DNA of 16,165 nucleotides from Alphaproteobacteria bacterium UBA2964 (lineage in GTDB: Bacteria; Pseudomonadota; Alphaproteobacteria; MPNO01; UBA2964), in NCBI GenBank assembly GCA_002348425.1, contig DEBE01000036.1, positions 1-16,165 of the forward strand, read 5' to 3'. Under the pieces are notes generated by a model that saw only the letters and a program-made list of their open reading frames with translations, did no database searches and was not told the DNA's origin. Shown piece after piece: positions 8,645 through 15,658 of this stretch. The position numbers were made by a program, and so were the translations under genes. The stretch's first letter is position 1. Each line of letters begins with the position of its first letter.

Positions 8645-9202
8645 TCAAACCTGCATTATTTCAGACTCTTTTGATGATAAAGCTGCGTCAATTTCTTTAA
8701 TGAAATCATTTGTAAGTAACTGCAAATCTTCGCCCCAAGCCCGTTGTTCATCTTGGGAAATTTTACCATCTTTTTCTTGTTTTTTTAATTGGTCCATTCC
8801 ATCCCGTCTAATGTTCCGAACCGCTACACGCGCCTGCTCGCAATATTTGTTGGCAATTTTTGTCAACTCAACACGCCTCTCTTCGCTTAATTGAGGTATG
8901 GGTATTCTTATGACATTGCCCTCCGTAGAAGGATTTAAACCTAATTCTGAATTCCGGATACCCTTTTCAACTGATGCTATCAAACCCTGGTCCCACACCT
9001 GCACCGATACCATACGTGAATCTGCTACACTGACAGTAGCCACTTGATTAATAGGCATGCTTGAACCATAAGCATCAACCATTACGGGTTCTATTAGCGC
9101 TGCTGAAGCTCTTCCCGTCCTTAAGCCGCCAAATTCATTTTTTAAGACGTCTAATGCCCCTTGCATTCTTCGCCTGAAATCATCTAAATCAGGGTCAGCC
9201 AT
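8645..9202 (-). CDS. frr: Frr, ribosome recycling factor
   Basis: With EF-G, RRF splits the post-termination ribosome so it can be reused. The 185-residue length equals that of E. coli RRF. The sequence has the family features: an N-terminal helix (FRRMQGALDVLKNEFGGLRTGRAS), the beta-rich domain (VMVDAYGSSMPINQVATVSV, IRIPIPQLSEERR), and the long return helices (VAVRNIRRDGMDQLKK, KISQDEQRAWGEDLQLLTN). It starts with ATG at 9202, 3 nt after pyrH, and has the best ribosome-binding site of the window (AAGGAGG, 9 nt upstream, embedded in the last pyrH codons), which suggests strong independent initiation. Complete and unremarkable otherwise. Confidence 0.97.
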   Translation of the reverse strand: MADPDLDDFRRRMQGALDVLKNEFGGLRTGRASAALIEPVMVDAYGSSMPINQVATVSVADSRMVSVQVWDQGLIASVEKGIRNSELGLNPSTEGNVIRIPIPQLSEERRVELTKIANKYCEQARVAVRNIRRDGMDQLKKQEKDGKISQDEQRAWGEDLQLLTNDFIKEIDAALSSKESEIMQV

Positions 9203-9205
9203 TTT

Positions 9206-9940
9206 TTAACCCTCCTTACGTATTACCGTATATTTACCTTGTCCTTTTATAATTTTTGCAAACTCTCCAGAACTATGAAGAGAAAACACCAAAATAGGAA
9301 TCTTATTTTCTCTGGCTAATGAAATAGCCGCCGCGTCCATTACCCTCAAATCCTGTGAGAGCACATCATGATAGGTTAAACTTTTATATCGTTTCGCTTC
9401 CTGAACTTTATGTGGATCCGCTGAATATACACCGTCCACCTGTGTACCCTTAAAAAGGGCATCACAATCCATTTCCACGGACCGAAGTGCCGCAGCAGTA
9501 TCGGTTGTGAAATAGGGGCTGCCGGTCCCTGCAGCGAAGATGACAACCCTTCCCTTTTCCATGTGCCTGCTTGCACGACGCCTTATATAGGGTTCGCAAA
9601 CGGTGGACATAGGTATAGCCGACTGCACTCTGGTATGCACACCTATACGTTCAAGAGAACCTTGAACAGCCAAAGCATTTATGACGGTCGCTAACATTCC
9701 CATATAGTCAGCAGTGCCTCTTTCTATACCTTGGCTTGCCGCGTCTATCCCCCTAAAAAAGTTTCCGCCTCCAATTACTAGACATACTTCACAGCCTAAT
9801 TCGAGAACATTTTTAACTTCATTTGCAATTCGTACGACTGTGTCAGTGTCAAGGCCAAATTCCTTCTTACCCATGAGGGCTTCACCAGACAATTTTAACA
9901 ATACCCGGTGATATTTAACTTTTTCCGTTTTTACCCCCAT
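9206..9940 (-). CDS. pyrH: PyrH, UMP kinase
   Basis: Phosphorylates UMP to UDP with ATP; bacterial UMP kinases form hexamers and are usually GTP-activated and UTP-inhibited (family knowledge). The 244-residue protein belongs to the amino-acid-kinase fold: [11 protein letters not shown] (14-24) for ATP phosphate binding, [10 protein letters not shown] (55-64), [14 protein letters not shown] (78-91), the UMP-binding [14 protein letters not shown] (137-150), and the nucleotide loop DGVYSADPH. The ATG at 9940 follows tsf by 46 bp, the largest gap after rpsB, and has AAGGGG upstream. Placement tsf-pyrH-frr is very widely conserved in bacteria. Intact, normal length. Confidence 0.97.
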   Translation of the reverse strand: MGVKTEKVKYHRVLLKLSGEALMGKKEFGLDTDTVVRIANEVKNVLELGCEVCLVIGGGNFFRGIDAASQGIERGTADYMGMLATVINALAVQGSLERIGVHTRVQSAIPMSTVCEPYIRRRASRHMEKGRVVIFAAGTGSPYFTTDTAAALRSVEMDCDALFKGTQVDGVYSADPHKVQEAKRYKSLTYHDVLSQDLRVMDAAAISLARENKIPILVFSLHSSGEFAKIIKGQGKYTVIRKEG

Positions 9941-9986
9941 CGACTGCCCCTTGACTTACTTAGTATGTAGTTATTTTTAATATTTG

Positions 9987-10910
9987 TTAGCCTTTTGCCG
10001 CGGCGTTAACCTCCGCAACAAAATCATCTTCTTCTTTTTCAACACCCTCACCCAACACGTACCGTACAAACCCTTGCAGAGAAATATCTGCTCCAGCCTT
10101 TTTTACCGCTTCTTCAAGAACTTTAGATATTTTTGTTTCACCGTCGATCACAAAAGTTTGCTCAAGAAAAACTGTCTCTTCAAAATATTTTCGTAACCTT
10201 CCATCAACTATCTTACCGATGATTTCTTCCGGTTTACCACTTTCCCTAGCCTGCTCGGTTAAAACTGCTCGTTCACGCTCAAGTTCTGTTTCTTCAACAT
10301 CCTCGATAGAAACCCAACGGGGAGCGGCTGCAGCAACATGCATTGCAAGTTGCTTTCCTAGATTAGATAAAACTTCCTCATCACCTTCAGACTCCAAAGC
10401 TACAAGAACGGCAATCCGTCCCATACCAGCCGAAATAGCATTATGAACATAACTACTAACAATACCATTTTTTACAGAGAGACCCTCAGCCCGACGAAAG
10501 TTAATATTCTCTCCAATGGTTGCAATTAAATTTTTTAAAGCATCGCTGACAGAAATTTTATTACTAAATTCAGCGTTCAGAATTGCCGAAAGGTGCCCCT
10601 CTTTTTCTAGAGAAATGGCTCCCACTCTGGATACAAAATCTTGAAAATCCGAATTTCTTGCAACAAAATCTGTTTCAGCATTAATTTCTATTACAGCGCC
10701 AGATTGAGATACGGAGTTTACAGCCACTAGGCCTTCTGCCGCCACTCTACCGGCTTTCTTTGCTGCCGCAGCCAATCCAGACTTCCGCAACCAATCAATA
10801 GCAGTCTCTAAATCTCCCTCAGCTTCTGTCAGCGCTTTCTTGCAATCCATCATGCCTGCACCAGTCTTTTCCCTTAACTCCTTAACTAGTGAAGCTGTAA
10901 TCTCTGTCAT
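9987..10910 (-). CDS. tsf: EF-Ts, elongation factor Ts
   Basis: Guanine-nucleotide exchange factor that recharges EF-Tu from GDP to GTP form. The 307-residue protein has the N-terminal UBA-like domain (VKELREKTGAGMMDCKKALTEAEGD, 9-33), the core TDFVARN (80-86) whose Asp-Phe pair inserts into EF-Tu, a second core domain with AMHVAAAAPRWVS, then the helical region and C-terminal VLEEAVKKAGADISLQGFVRYVLGEG. The ATG at 10910 lies 34 bp after the rpsB stop with AAGGA 7 nt upstream, so rpsB and tsf are very probably co-transcribed. Slightly longer than E. coli EF-Ts (283), ending in an acidic-alanine tail. Start choice is supported by MTEITASLVKELR, the usual family opening. Confidence 0.97.
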   Translation of the reverse strand: MTEITASLVKELREKTGAGMMDCKKALTEAEGDLETAIDWLRKSGLAAAAKKAGRVAAEGLVAVNSVSQSGAVIEINAETDFVARNSDFQDFVSRVGAISLEKEGHLSAILNAEFSNKISVSDALKNLIATIGENINFRRAEGLSVKNGIVSSYVHNAISAGMGRIAVLVALESEGDEEVLSNLGKQLAMHVAAAAPRWVSIEDVEETELERERAVLTEQARESGKPEEIIGKIVDGRLRKYFEETVFLEQTFVIDGETKISKVLEEAVKKAGADISLQGFVRYVLGEGVEKEEDDFVAEVNAAAKG

Positions 10911-10944
10911 GGCGTAATCCTTGATTTATCCTAGGTCTACTAAT

Positions 10945-11817
10945 TTATGATTTTGCGGCTTCACCTTCCACGGGAGAAATTGCTTCTTTTTCAAGCTCGG
11001 CGTCAGGATTAGTTTCAGATTCGACCTTTTCCTCCAACTTAATCTCTGAGGCTGGTTCCTCTGCGACCGGAGCGTTCTCTTGAACCCGTAGATCCACTTC
11101 CGCCCCTACATCAGTTCCAGCGGCTATAGCTTCTTGTTGTAAACCATCCAACACTGCATCAGCTAATAGATTACAATACAATGCAATAGAACGAATAGCA
11201 TCATCGTTACCAGGGACAGGGTAAGTTATGCCCATAGGATCACAATTACTATCTAGCACAGCAACTACAGGTATTCCCAGTTTTTGAGCTTCCTTGATCG
11301 CTATACTTTCCTTATTGGTGTCAATCACAAATATTATATCTGGGAGACCACCCATTTCTTTTATACCACCTAAGGCGCGCTCTAATTTGTCCCTATCACG
11401 GGTCCGCATAAGTAGTTCTTTTTTGGTAAGGCCAACCTCTGTCTGCGAAAGCAACTCGTCATATTCTCGCAAGCGCTTGATTGAAGCTGTAATAGTCTTC
11501 CAATTCGTTAACATTCCACCAAGCCAACGATGATCGACGTAATACTGACCACATCTCTTCGCCGCCTCTGAAATTTGTTCTCCGGCCTGGCGCTTTGTTC
11601 CAACAAACAAAACCCTACCGCCCCCGCTTACAACGTCACGAACAGCCTGTAACGCAGCATGCAACATAGGAACGCTCTGACGAAGATCCAAAATATGGAT
11701 CCCATTTCTGACACCATAAATGTATGGTGCCATTTTGGGATTCCAGCGTCTCGTATGGTGTCCAAAATGAACGCCAGCCTCTAAAAGTTGGCGCATAGAA
11801 AAAGTAGGCAATGCCAT
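10945..11817 (-). CDS. rpsB: Ribosomal protein S2 with acidic C-terminal extension
   Basis: Small-subunit protein S2, needed with S1 for mRNA binding on the 30S head. The 290-residue chain opens with the family motif [19 protein letters not shown] (11-29), followed by [14 protein letters not shown] (65-78), [14 protein letters not shown] (93-106), FVIDTNKE (163-170), [10 protein letters not shown] (186-195) and GNDDAIRSI (203-211). The conserved fold ends near residue 232. The last 55 or so residues form a low-complexity, Glu/Pro/Ala-rich tail with roughly 14 acidic against 4 lysine residues, absent from E. coli S2 (241 residues) but common as an extension in alphaproteobacteria. The ATG at 11817 is preceded by AGGA at good spacing. 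Its 5' leader is structured, and S2 autoregulates rpsB-tsf in E. coli, so feedback here is plausible. Confidence 0.97.
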   Translation of the reverse strand: MALPTFSMRQLLEAGVHFGHHTRRWNPKMAPYIYGVRNGIHILDLRQSVPMLHAALQAVRDVVSGGGRVLFVGTKRQAGEQISEAAKRCGQYYVDHRWLGGMLTNWKTITASIKRLREYDELLSQTEVGLTKKELLMRTRDRDKLERALGGIKEMGGLPDIIFVIDTNKESIAIKEAQKLGIPVVAVLDSNCDPMGITYPVPGNDDAIRSIALYCNLLADAVLDGLQQEAIAAGTDVGAEVDLRVQENAPVAEEPASEIKLEEKVESETNPDAELEKEAISPVEGEAAKS

Positions 11818-11944
11818 AATATGTCCTTTTCTCCGGTTGGTTCGTCCGCGATAAAAGTCCGGTCAGGTTCTGACTGACTCAAACACCGGAACAACGCTCC
11901 CTATATGTAGTGAGAACGTCGCAAAACCGCGTGCGATTTCAAAT
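11818..11944 (-). promoter_or_regulatory. Structured rpsB leader with competing pairings
   Basis: Inferred 5' untranslated region of the rpsB operon, about 125 nt if transcription begins near 11944. On the minus strand it contains, in order, a small hairpin TCGCA/TGCGA (11936-11919), a TCCGGT element (11890-11885), a terminator-like hairpin (11879-11853), and two copies of ACCGGA (11863-11858 and 11837-11832). TCCGGT can pair with either ACCGGA, but not both. The first pairing would disrupt the terminator-like stem. The second lies just ahead of the AGGA ribosome site. This is the pattern of an attenuator or translational switch. S2-mediated autoregulation of rpsB-tsf is established in E. coli; whether this different sequence does the same is inference. 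No start codon with convincing coding potential is seen in the leader. Confidence 0.4.
11853..11879 (-). terminator. Possible attenuator hairpin in the rpsB leader
   Basis: On the minus strand AGTC (11879-11876) pairs with GACT (11859-11856), and GTCAG (11874-11870) pairs with CTGAC (11866-11862). The loop is AAC, and there is only a small internal bulge (A against CG). The stem is followed directly by TTT, then ATC. A nine-base-pair stem with a short U-run is compatible with a weak intrinsic terminator upstream of rpsB. The U-run is short, and an upstream duplicate of GTCAG offers an alternative partner, so conditional rather than constitutive termination is more likely. Confidence 0.35.
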
Positions 11945-11950
11945 GATAGC

Positions 11951-11979
11951 TTGATAAACTCTGAATACAGAAAATTCAA
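11951..11979 (-). promoter_or_regulatory. Candidate sigma-70-type promoter for the rpsB operon
   Basis: Minus strand TTGAAT (11979-11974) and TATCAA (11956-11951) are separated by 17 bp; each matches four of six consensus bases. A TATCAT at 11948-11943 is a better -10 match but lacks a good -35. The -35 box abuts the outer edge of the 12-bp inverted repeat at 11980-12012. A promoter is expected somewhere in this gap because rpsB heads a ribosomal operon separate in function from dnaE. The exact choice is weak. Confidence 0.35.
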
Positions 11980-12012
11980 GAATTATTGTAAAAAATTTAC
12001 TTACAATAATTC
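11980..12012. repeat. Perfect 12-bp inverted repeat downstream of dnaE
   Basis: GAATTATTGTAA at 11980-11991 and its exact reverse complement at 12001-12012 are separated by 9 nt. The repeat begins 8 nt after the dnaE stop codon in the direction of transcription. As RNA it would form a 12-bp AU-rich stem with a 9-nt loop. On the minus strand it is followed by TTGAATTTTC, only a partial U-run. It may be a weak dnaE terminator, an mRNA 3' end stabiliser, or a dyad operator beside the rpsB promoter. The sequence does not decide among these. Confidence 0.75.
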
Positions 12013-12020
12013 GGAAGCAC

Positions 12021-15000
12021 TCATAATTCCCTGAGTTCCGAAACACCTGGAATAACCTCAATTTCAGACTTCATATCTTGTGTTATCATATAACCCTTAG
12101 GAAGTAACAATTCTACAGATTCATCGGCAGTAATACCGAGAACCAAATATATTTTTCCTTTTCCTTCATTGCCTTTTTCAATAGCACTTTTTAAGCTCTC
12201 AAGCGATGCTGTTTCATTCAAGAAGATTTTTACGCCTCCGCTAACATTCTCAGCGGCTTTTTCAAGACATTGAAGATTCAAACAGCTAAATTTTAAATCA
12301 TCACCCTCAGCCCTTACCTCACAGGTAATCAATACAGCTTTTCCGGGTTGAATAAGTTCTCTTGAAGTTGATAACACCTCGGAAAAAACCACTACCTCAA
12401 ACATTCCCTCTTTACCTGAAAAGCGGATAAAGGCGAATTTATTTCCCTTAGAAGATGTACGCTTTCTTATGGAATCTATTACACCGGCTAATTTTGGCCT
12501 TGTGCCTACCGAATTTATACCCAAAGACGCATATGACTGAACGCCAAGCCTATCAAGCGTACCTCCATATGCATCAAGCGGGTGATCAGAAAGATAGAAC
12601 CCTACTGATTCGAATTCCTTCCCTAGTCTCTCCAGCTTTGGCCAATCATTTACATCCTGAAAGTTTTGTTTTTCAACCTTGGTTGTAAGCGCTTCCTCTG
12701 AAAATAGATTTTCCTGATTATTTTCCCTTTCACGATCTGATGCTAATGCCGTTTTTGTAATAATATCAGTACTGTTAAATAATTTTTTTCTATTAATTTC
12801 TAAGGAGTCAAAAGCACCAGCAGTAATTAAGTTTTCTATCAGACGCTTGTTAACCACCTTTCCATTTAGGCGTTTGGCAAAATCCATAACATTAGCGAAT
12901 GGACCGCCTGACGTCCTCTCTTTTACCAAGCTTTCCATAGCTTTATCACCAACATTTTTTACCGCTGAAAGAGCATAAAGAACCGCTCCTTTTTCGCCGG
13001 CTGATTTCGGTTTCCGAACTGCAAAACTCGCATGGGATTCATTTATATCTGGTGGAATTAAGTCAATGCTTAGCCTAGAAAGTTCCTGTCGGTAAACGTT
13101 CAACTTATCGGTATTTCCCATGTCGAGTGTCATGGAAGCCGCTATGAATTCAACAGGATAATTTGCTTTTAACCATGCGGTTTGATAGGCAACTACTGCA
13201 TAGGCGGCCGCATGTGATTTATTAAATCCATAACCCGCAAATTTATCTACCTGATCAAATATTTGAGCCGCCTTTTCTGCATCAACACCTCTCTCTTTGG
13301 CTCCCTCAACAAAAACATTTCTTTGGGCTTCCATTTCTTTTTTTATTTTTTTTCCCATTGCTCTTCGCAATAAGTCAGCATTTCCAAGACTATAACCTGA
13401 GAGGACTTTAGCGATTTCCATAACCTGCTCTTGATATATGATCACACCAAATGTCTCTTTTAATATTTCCTCAAGCTCTGGGTGCAGGTAGTCAGGCTCC
13501 TCGTAACCATGTTTACAAGCAATGTATCGGGGAATGTTGTCCATAGGACCAGGCCGATAAAGTGCTACCAGTGCAATGATGTCTTCAAAACAGTCGGGTT
13601 TCATCTGCTTTAAAACGTCCCGCATACCTGTGCTTTCCAGCTGGAATACTCCTACGGTATCACCACCACCCAACATATCGTAAGTTAGGGTATCATTTAG
13701 TGGAATTTTATCCAGATCAACATTGAAGCCACTTTCTTGAATTAAATTAATCGTTTTATCTAAAACTGTAAGAGTTTTTAGCCCTAAAAAATCGAACTTA
13801 ACTAAGCCAGCAGCCTCCGCATATTTCATTGAAAATTGAGTAGCGGCCATATCAGAACGAGGGTCTTGGTAAAGTGGAACAAACTCATCTAGGCGCTGAT
13901 CACCAATCACTAACCCCGCCGCATGAGTAGATGCATGCCGATATAAGCCCTCAAGTTTTAAACCAATATCAAACAAACGAGAAACCTGCTCATCTCCATC
14001 TCTTAACGTTACAAGTTCCGGTTCAATTTTTAATGCCTCTTCTAGAGACGGAGGGTTGGCTGGATTATAGGGTATAAGTTTACAAATCCTATCTACATAA
14101 CCGTAAGGCATGCCTAGAACCCGCCCCACGTCGCGTAAAACCGCTTTGGCCTGTAATTTTCCAAATGTAATAATTTGGGCAACCCTATCAGGCCCATATT
14201 TTTCTTTAACATAATTTATTACTTCATCTCGACGATCCTGGCAGAAATCGATATCAAAATCTGGCATTGATACCCGTTCAGGGTTCAAAAACCTCTCGAA
14301 TAGTAACCCGAACTTGAGCGGATCTAAGTCAGTGATTGTTAGAGCCCAAGCAACTACAGAGCCTGCTCCCGAACCTCTACCGGGGCCCACAGGGATATTT
14401 TGGCCTTTTGCCCACTGGATAAAATCAGCAACAATCAAAAAATACCCCGGGAAACCCATGTCATTTATAACTTCTAATTCGAAATTAATACGGGTTTTAT
14501 ATGGTAAAACCTCCTGACCCTTGATCCCTAGGCTGTTTAACCTTTTTTCTAGCCCATCATGAGATGCCTGCCGTAACTGCTCAGCTTCAGTTTTTTCTCC
14601 TGTTGTTGGAAATGCCGGTAGCATCGGCGAGTGCTCCTGCGGTGCAAAAGCACACCTTTTTGCAATTACGACCGTGTTGTCTATTGCCTCAGGAATATCT
14701 GAGAAAATTTCTTTCATTTCAGATTCCGAGCGGAATCCATGTAAACGGGTCAAACGTCTTCTATTTGGGTCATCAATATGTTTGCGTTCCGCGATACACA
14801 TTAATGCATCATGGGCTTCAAACATGCTTTCGTCTGAGAAAAAACAATCATTGGTAGCAACCAATGGAATATCGTGTTCGAATGCCAACGTAACGAAAGA
14901 GTTCTCAATTTTCTCTTCATCTATGGTTCCATGGCGCATGAGTTCGATATAGAGCCGACCGGGGAATAATGATTTCAAATGTTTTAACATCAACACAGAA

Positions 15001-15485
15001 AAATCATTTTGTCCTTCAGCTAATAATTTACCCAACGCTCCACTCGACCCGCCCGATAAAGCGATTAAACCATCAGTGTAACCAGTCAAATCGGAAAACT
15101 GTATATGAGCTTGCTCTTCGGGCAATGTATCCAGAAAAGACTTACTAACTAACTTGATTAAATTACGATAACCCTCTTGGGATTGAACAAGTAATACTAA
15201 TGTATCAAAACAATTTTCTTCCAAACTTGTCTTATATAAGGCTTCACCCCCACAATCATTCGGCCGTTTGACCAGCATTTGACATCCAATTATGGGTTGA
15301 ATGCCTGCTTTTGAGGCGGCAAGAGAAAATTCAAGAGCTCCAAATAGGTTACCACTATCGGTCAATGCAACCGCAGGCATAGAATAATCTTTGCAAAGAG
15401 ATACTAATTCCTCAACCTTAATCGCACCCTCTGAAAGAGAATAGGCAGAATGAACCCGCAAATGGATAAAATTTGATAACTTCAT
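12021..15485 (-). CDS. dnaE: DnaE, DNA polymerase III alpha subunit
   Basis: Replicative polymerase catalytic subunit. At 1154 residues it is close to E. coli DnaE (1160). Visible in order: an N-terminal PHP domain opening FIHLRVHSAYSLSEGA; the palm with GPGRGSGAGSVVAW and the catalytic PDFDIDF (Asp411, Asp413), and the third Asp565 in FDFLGLKTL. The finger region follows with YRPGPMDNIPRYI, IIYQEQVMEIA and GYGFNKSHAAAYA. Then come a tandem helix-hairpin-helix region, a clamp-binding motif QENLF at residues 924-928 (QADMF at 920-924 in E. coli), an OB-fold (about 998-1060) and a C-terminal domain. It is the replicative type, not the shorter mutagenic DnaE2. The ATG at 15485 follows an in-frame TAA, and no Shine-Dalgarno precedes it. 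It is preceded by lolD and followed by rpsB. Confidence 0.97.
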   Translation of the reverse strand: MKLSNFIHLRVHSAYSLSEGAIKVEELVSLCKDYSMPAVALTDSGNLFGALEFSLAASKAGIQPIIGCQMLVKRPNDCGGEALYKTSLEENCFDTLVLLVQSQEGYRNLIKLVSKSFLDTLPEEQAHIQFSDLTGYTDGLIALSGGSSGALGKLLAEGQNDFSVLMLKHLKSLFPGRLYIELMRHGTIDEEKIENSFVTLAFEHDIPLVATNDCFFSDESMFEAHDALMCIAERKHIDDPNRRRLTRLHGFRSESEMKEIFSDIPEAIDNTVVIAKRCAFAPQEHSPMLPAFPTTGEKTEAEQLRQASHDGLEKRLNSLGIKGQEVLPYKTRINFELEVINDMGFPGYFLIVADFIQWAKGQNIPVGPGRGSGAGSVVAWALTITDLDPLKFGLLFERFLNPERVSMPDFDIDFCQDRRDEVINYVKEKYGPDRVAQIITFGKLQAKAVLRDVGRVLGMPYGYVDRICKLIPYNPANPPSLEEALKIEPELVTLRDGDEQVSRLFDIGLKLEGLYRHASTHAAGLVIGDQRLDEFVPLYQDPRSDMAATQFSMKYAEAAGLVKFDFLGLKTLTVLDKTINLIQESGFNVDLDKIPLNDTLTYDMLGGGDTVGVFQLESTGMRDVLKQMKPDCFEDIIALVALYRPGPMDNIPRYIACKHGYEEPDYLHPELEEILKETFGVIIYQEQVMEIAKVLSGYSLGNADLLRRAMGKKIKKEMEAQRNVFVEGAKERGVDAEKAAQIFDQVDKFAGYGFNKSHAAAYAVVAYQTAWLKANYPVEFIAASMTLDMGNTDKLNVYRQELSRLSIDLIPPDINESHASFAVRKPKSAGEKGAVLYALSAVKNVGDKAMESLVKERTSGGPFANVMDFAKRLNGKVVNKRLIENLITAGAFDSLEINRKKLFNSTDIITKTALASDRERENNQENLFSEEALTTKVEKQNFQDVNDWPKLERLGKEFESVGFYLSDHPLDAYGGTLDRLGVQSYASLGINSVGTRPKLAGVIDSIRKRTSSKGNKFAFIRFSGKEGMFEVVVFSEVLSTSRELIQPGKAVLITCEVRAEGDDLKFSCLNLQCLEKAAENVSGGVKIFLNETASLESLKSAIEKGNEGKGKIYLVLGITADESVELLLPKGYMITQDMKSEIEVIPGVSELREL

Positions 15486-15508
15486 TATTTAAAATTTACA
15501 CGAACCCG

Positions 15509-15537
15509 ATTATAAGTCATTAGAACAAAACAGGAAA
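15509..15537 (-). promoter_or_regulatory. Candidate promoter for dnaE
   Basis: Minus strand TATAAT (15514-15509) is a perfect -10 hexamer 23 bp upstream of the dnaE ATG. At 17-bp spacing the -35 region reads TTTCCT (15537-15532), a poor match. The predicted leader is under 20 nt and lacks a Shine-Dalgarno sequence. In this AT-rich gap chance occurrence is possible. The rest of the 173-bp lolD-dnaE gap (15486-15658) shows only AT-rich sequence and a short CCTTA/TAAGG inverted repeat around an A-run, with no small gene and no convincing terminator. Confidence 0.4.
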
Positions 15538-15658
15538 ACAACAAGATAAAGTATTTGACAAATTTATTCGGTACAATATTTAGTATCTAAACCTTGCTAA
15601 CTTATTGAATTCCCTTATTTTTTTTAAGGAAGAACGAATCGGCAACAAAAATGGAGTT

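Noticed and set aside
9951..9980. Plus-strand TTGACT with a downstream TATTTT in the tsf-pyrH gap as an antisense promoter
   Set aside because: Spacing is about 15 bp with a poor -10 box in an AT-rich gap; chance match is the simpler explanation.
14564..14952. Two overlapping plus-strand frames opposite dnaE
   Set aside because: Both are antisense to the DnaE coding region, overlap each other and show no recognisable domain.
15620..15640. CCTTA/TAAGG inverted repeat after lolD as a terminator
   Set aside because: On the coding strand the loop is an A-run and no U-run follows the stem, so it does not fit an intrinsic terminator.
15486..15658. LexA-type GTTC-N7-GTTC operator upstream of dnaE
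   Set aside because: Isolated GTTC copies occur, but none has a partner at the correct spacing. The gene is also the replicative dnaE, not the damage-inducible dnaE2.
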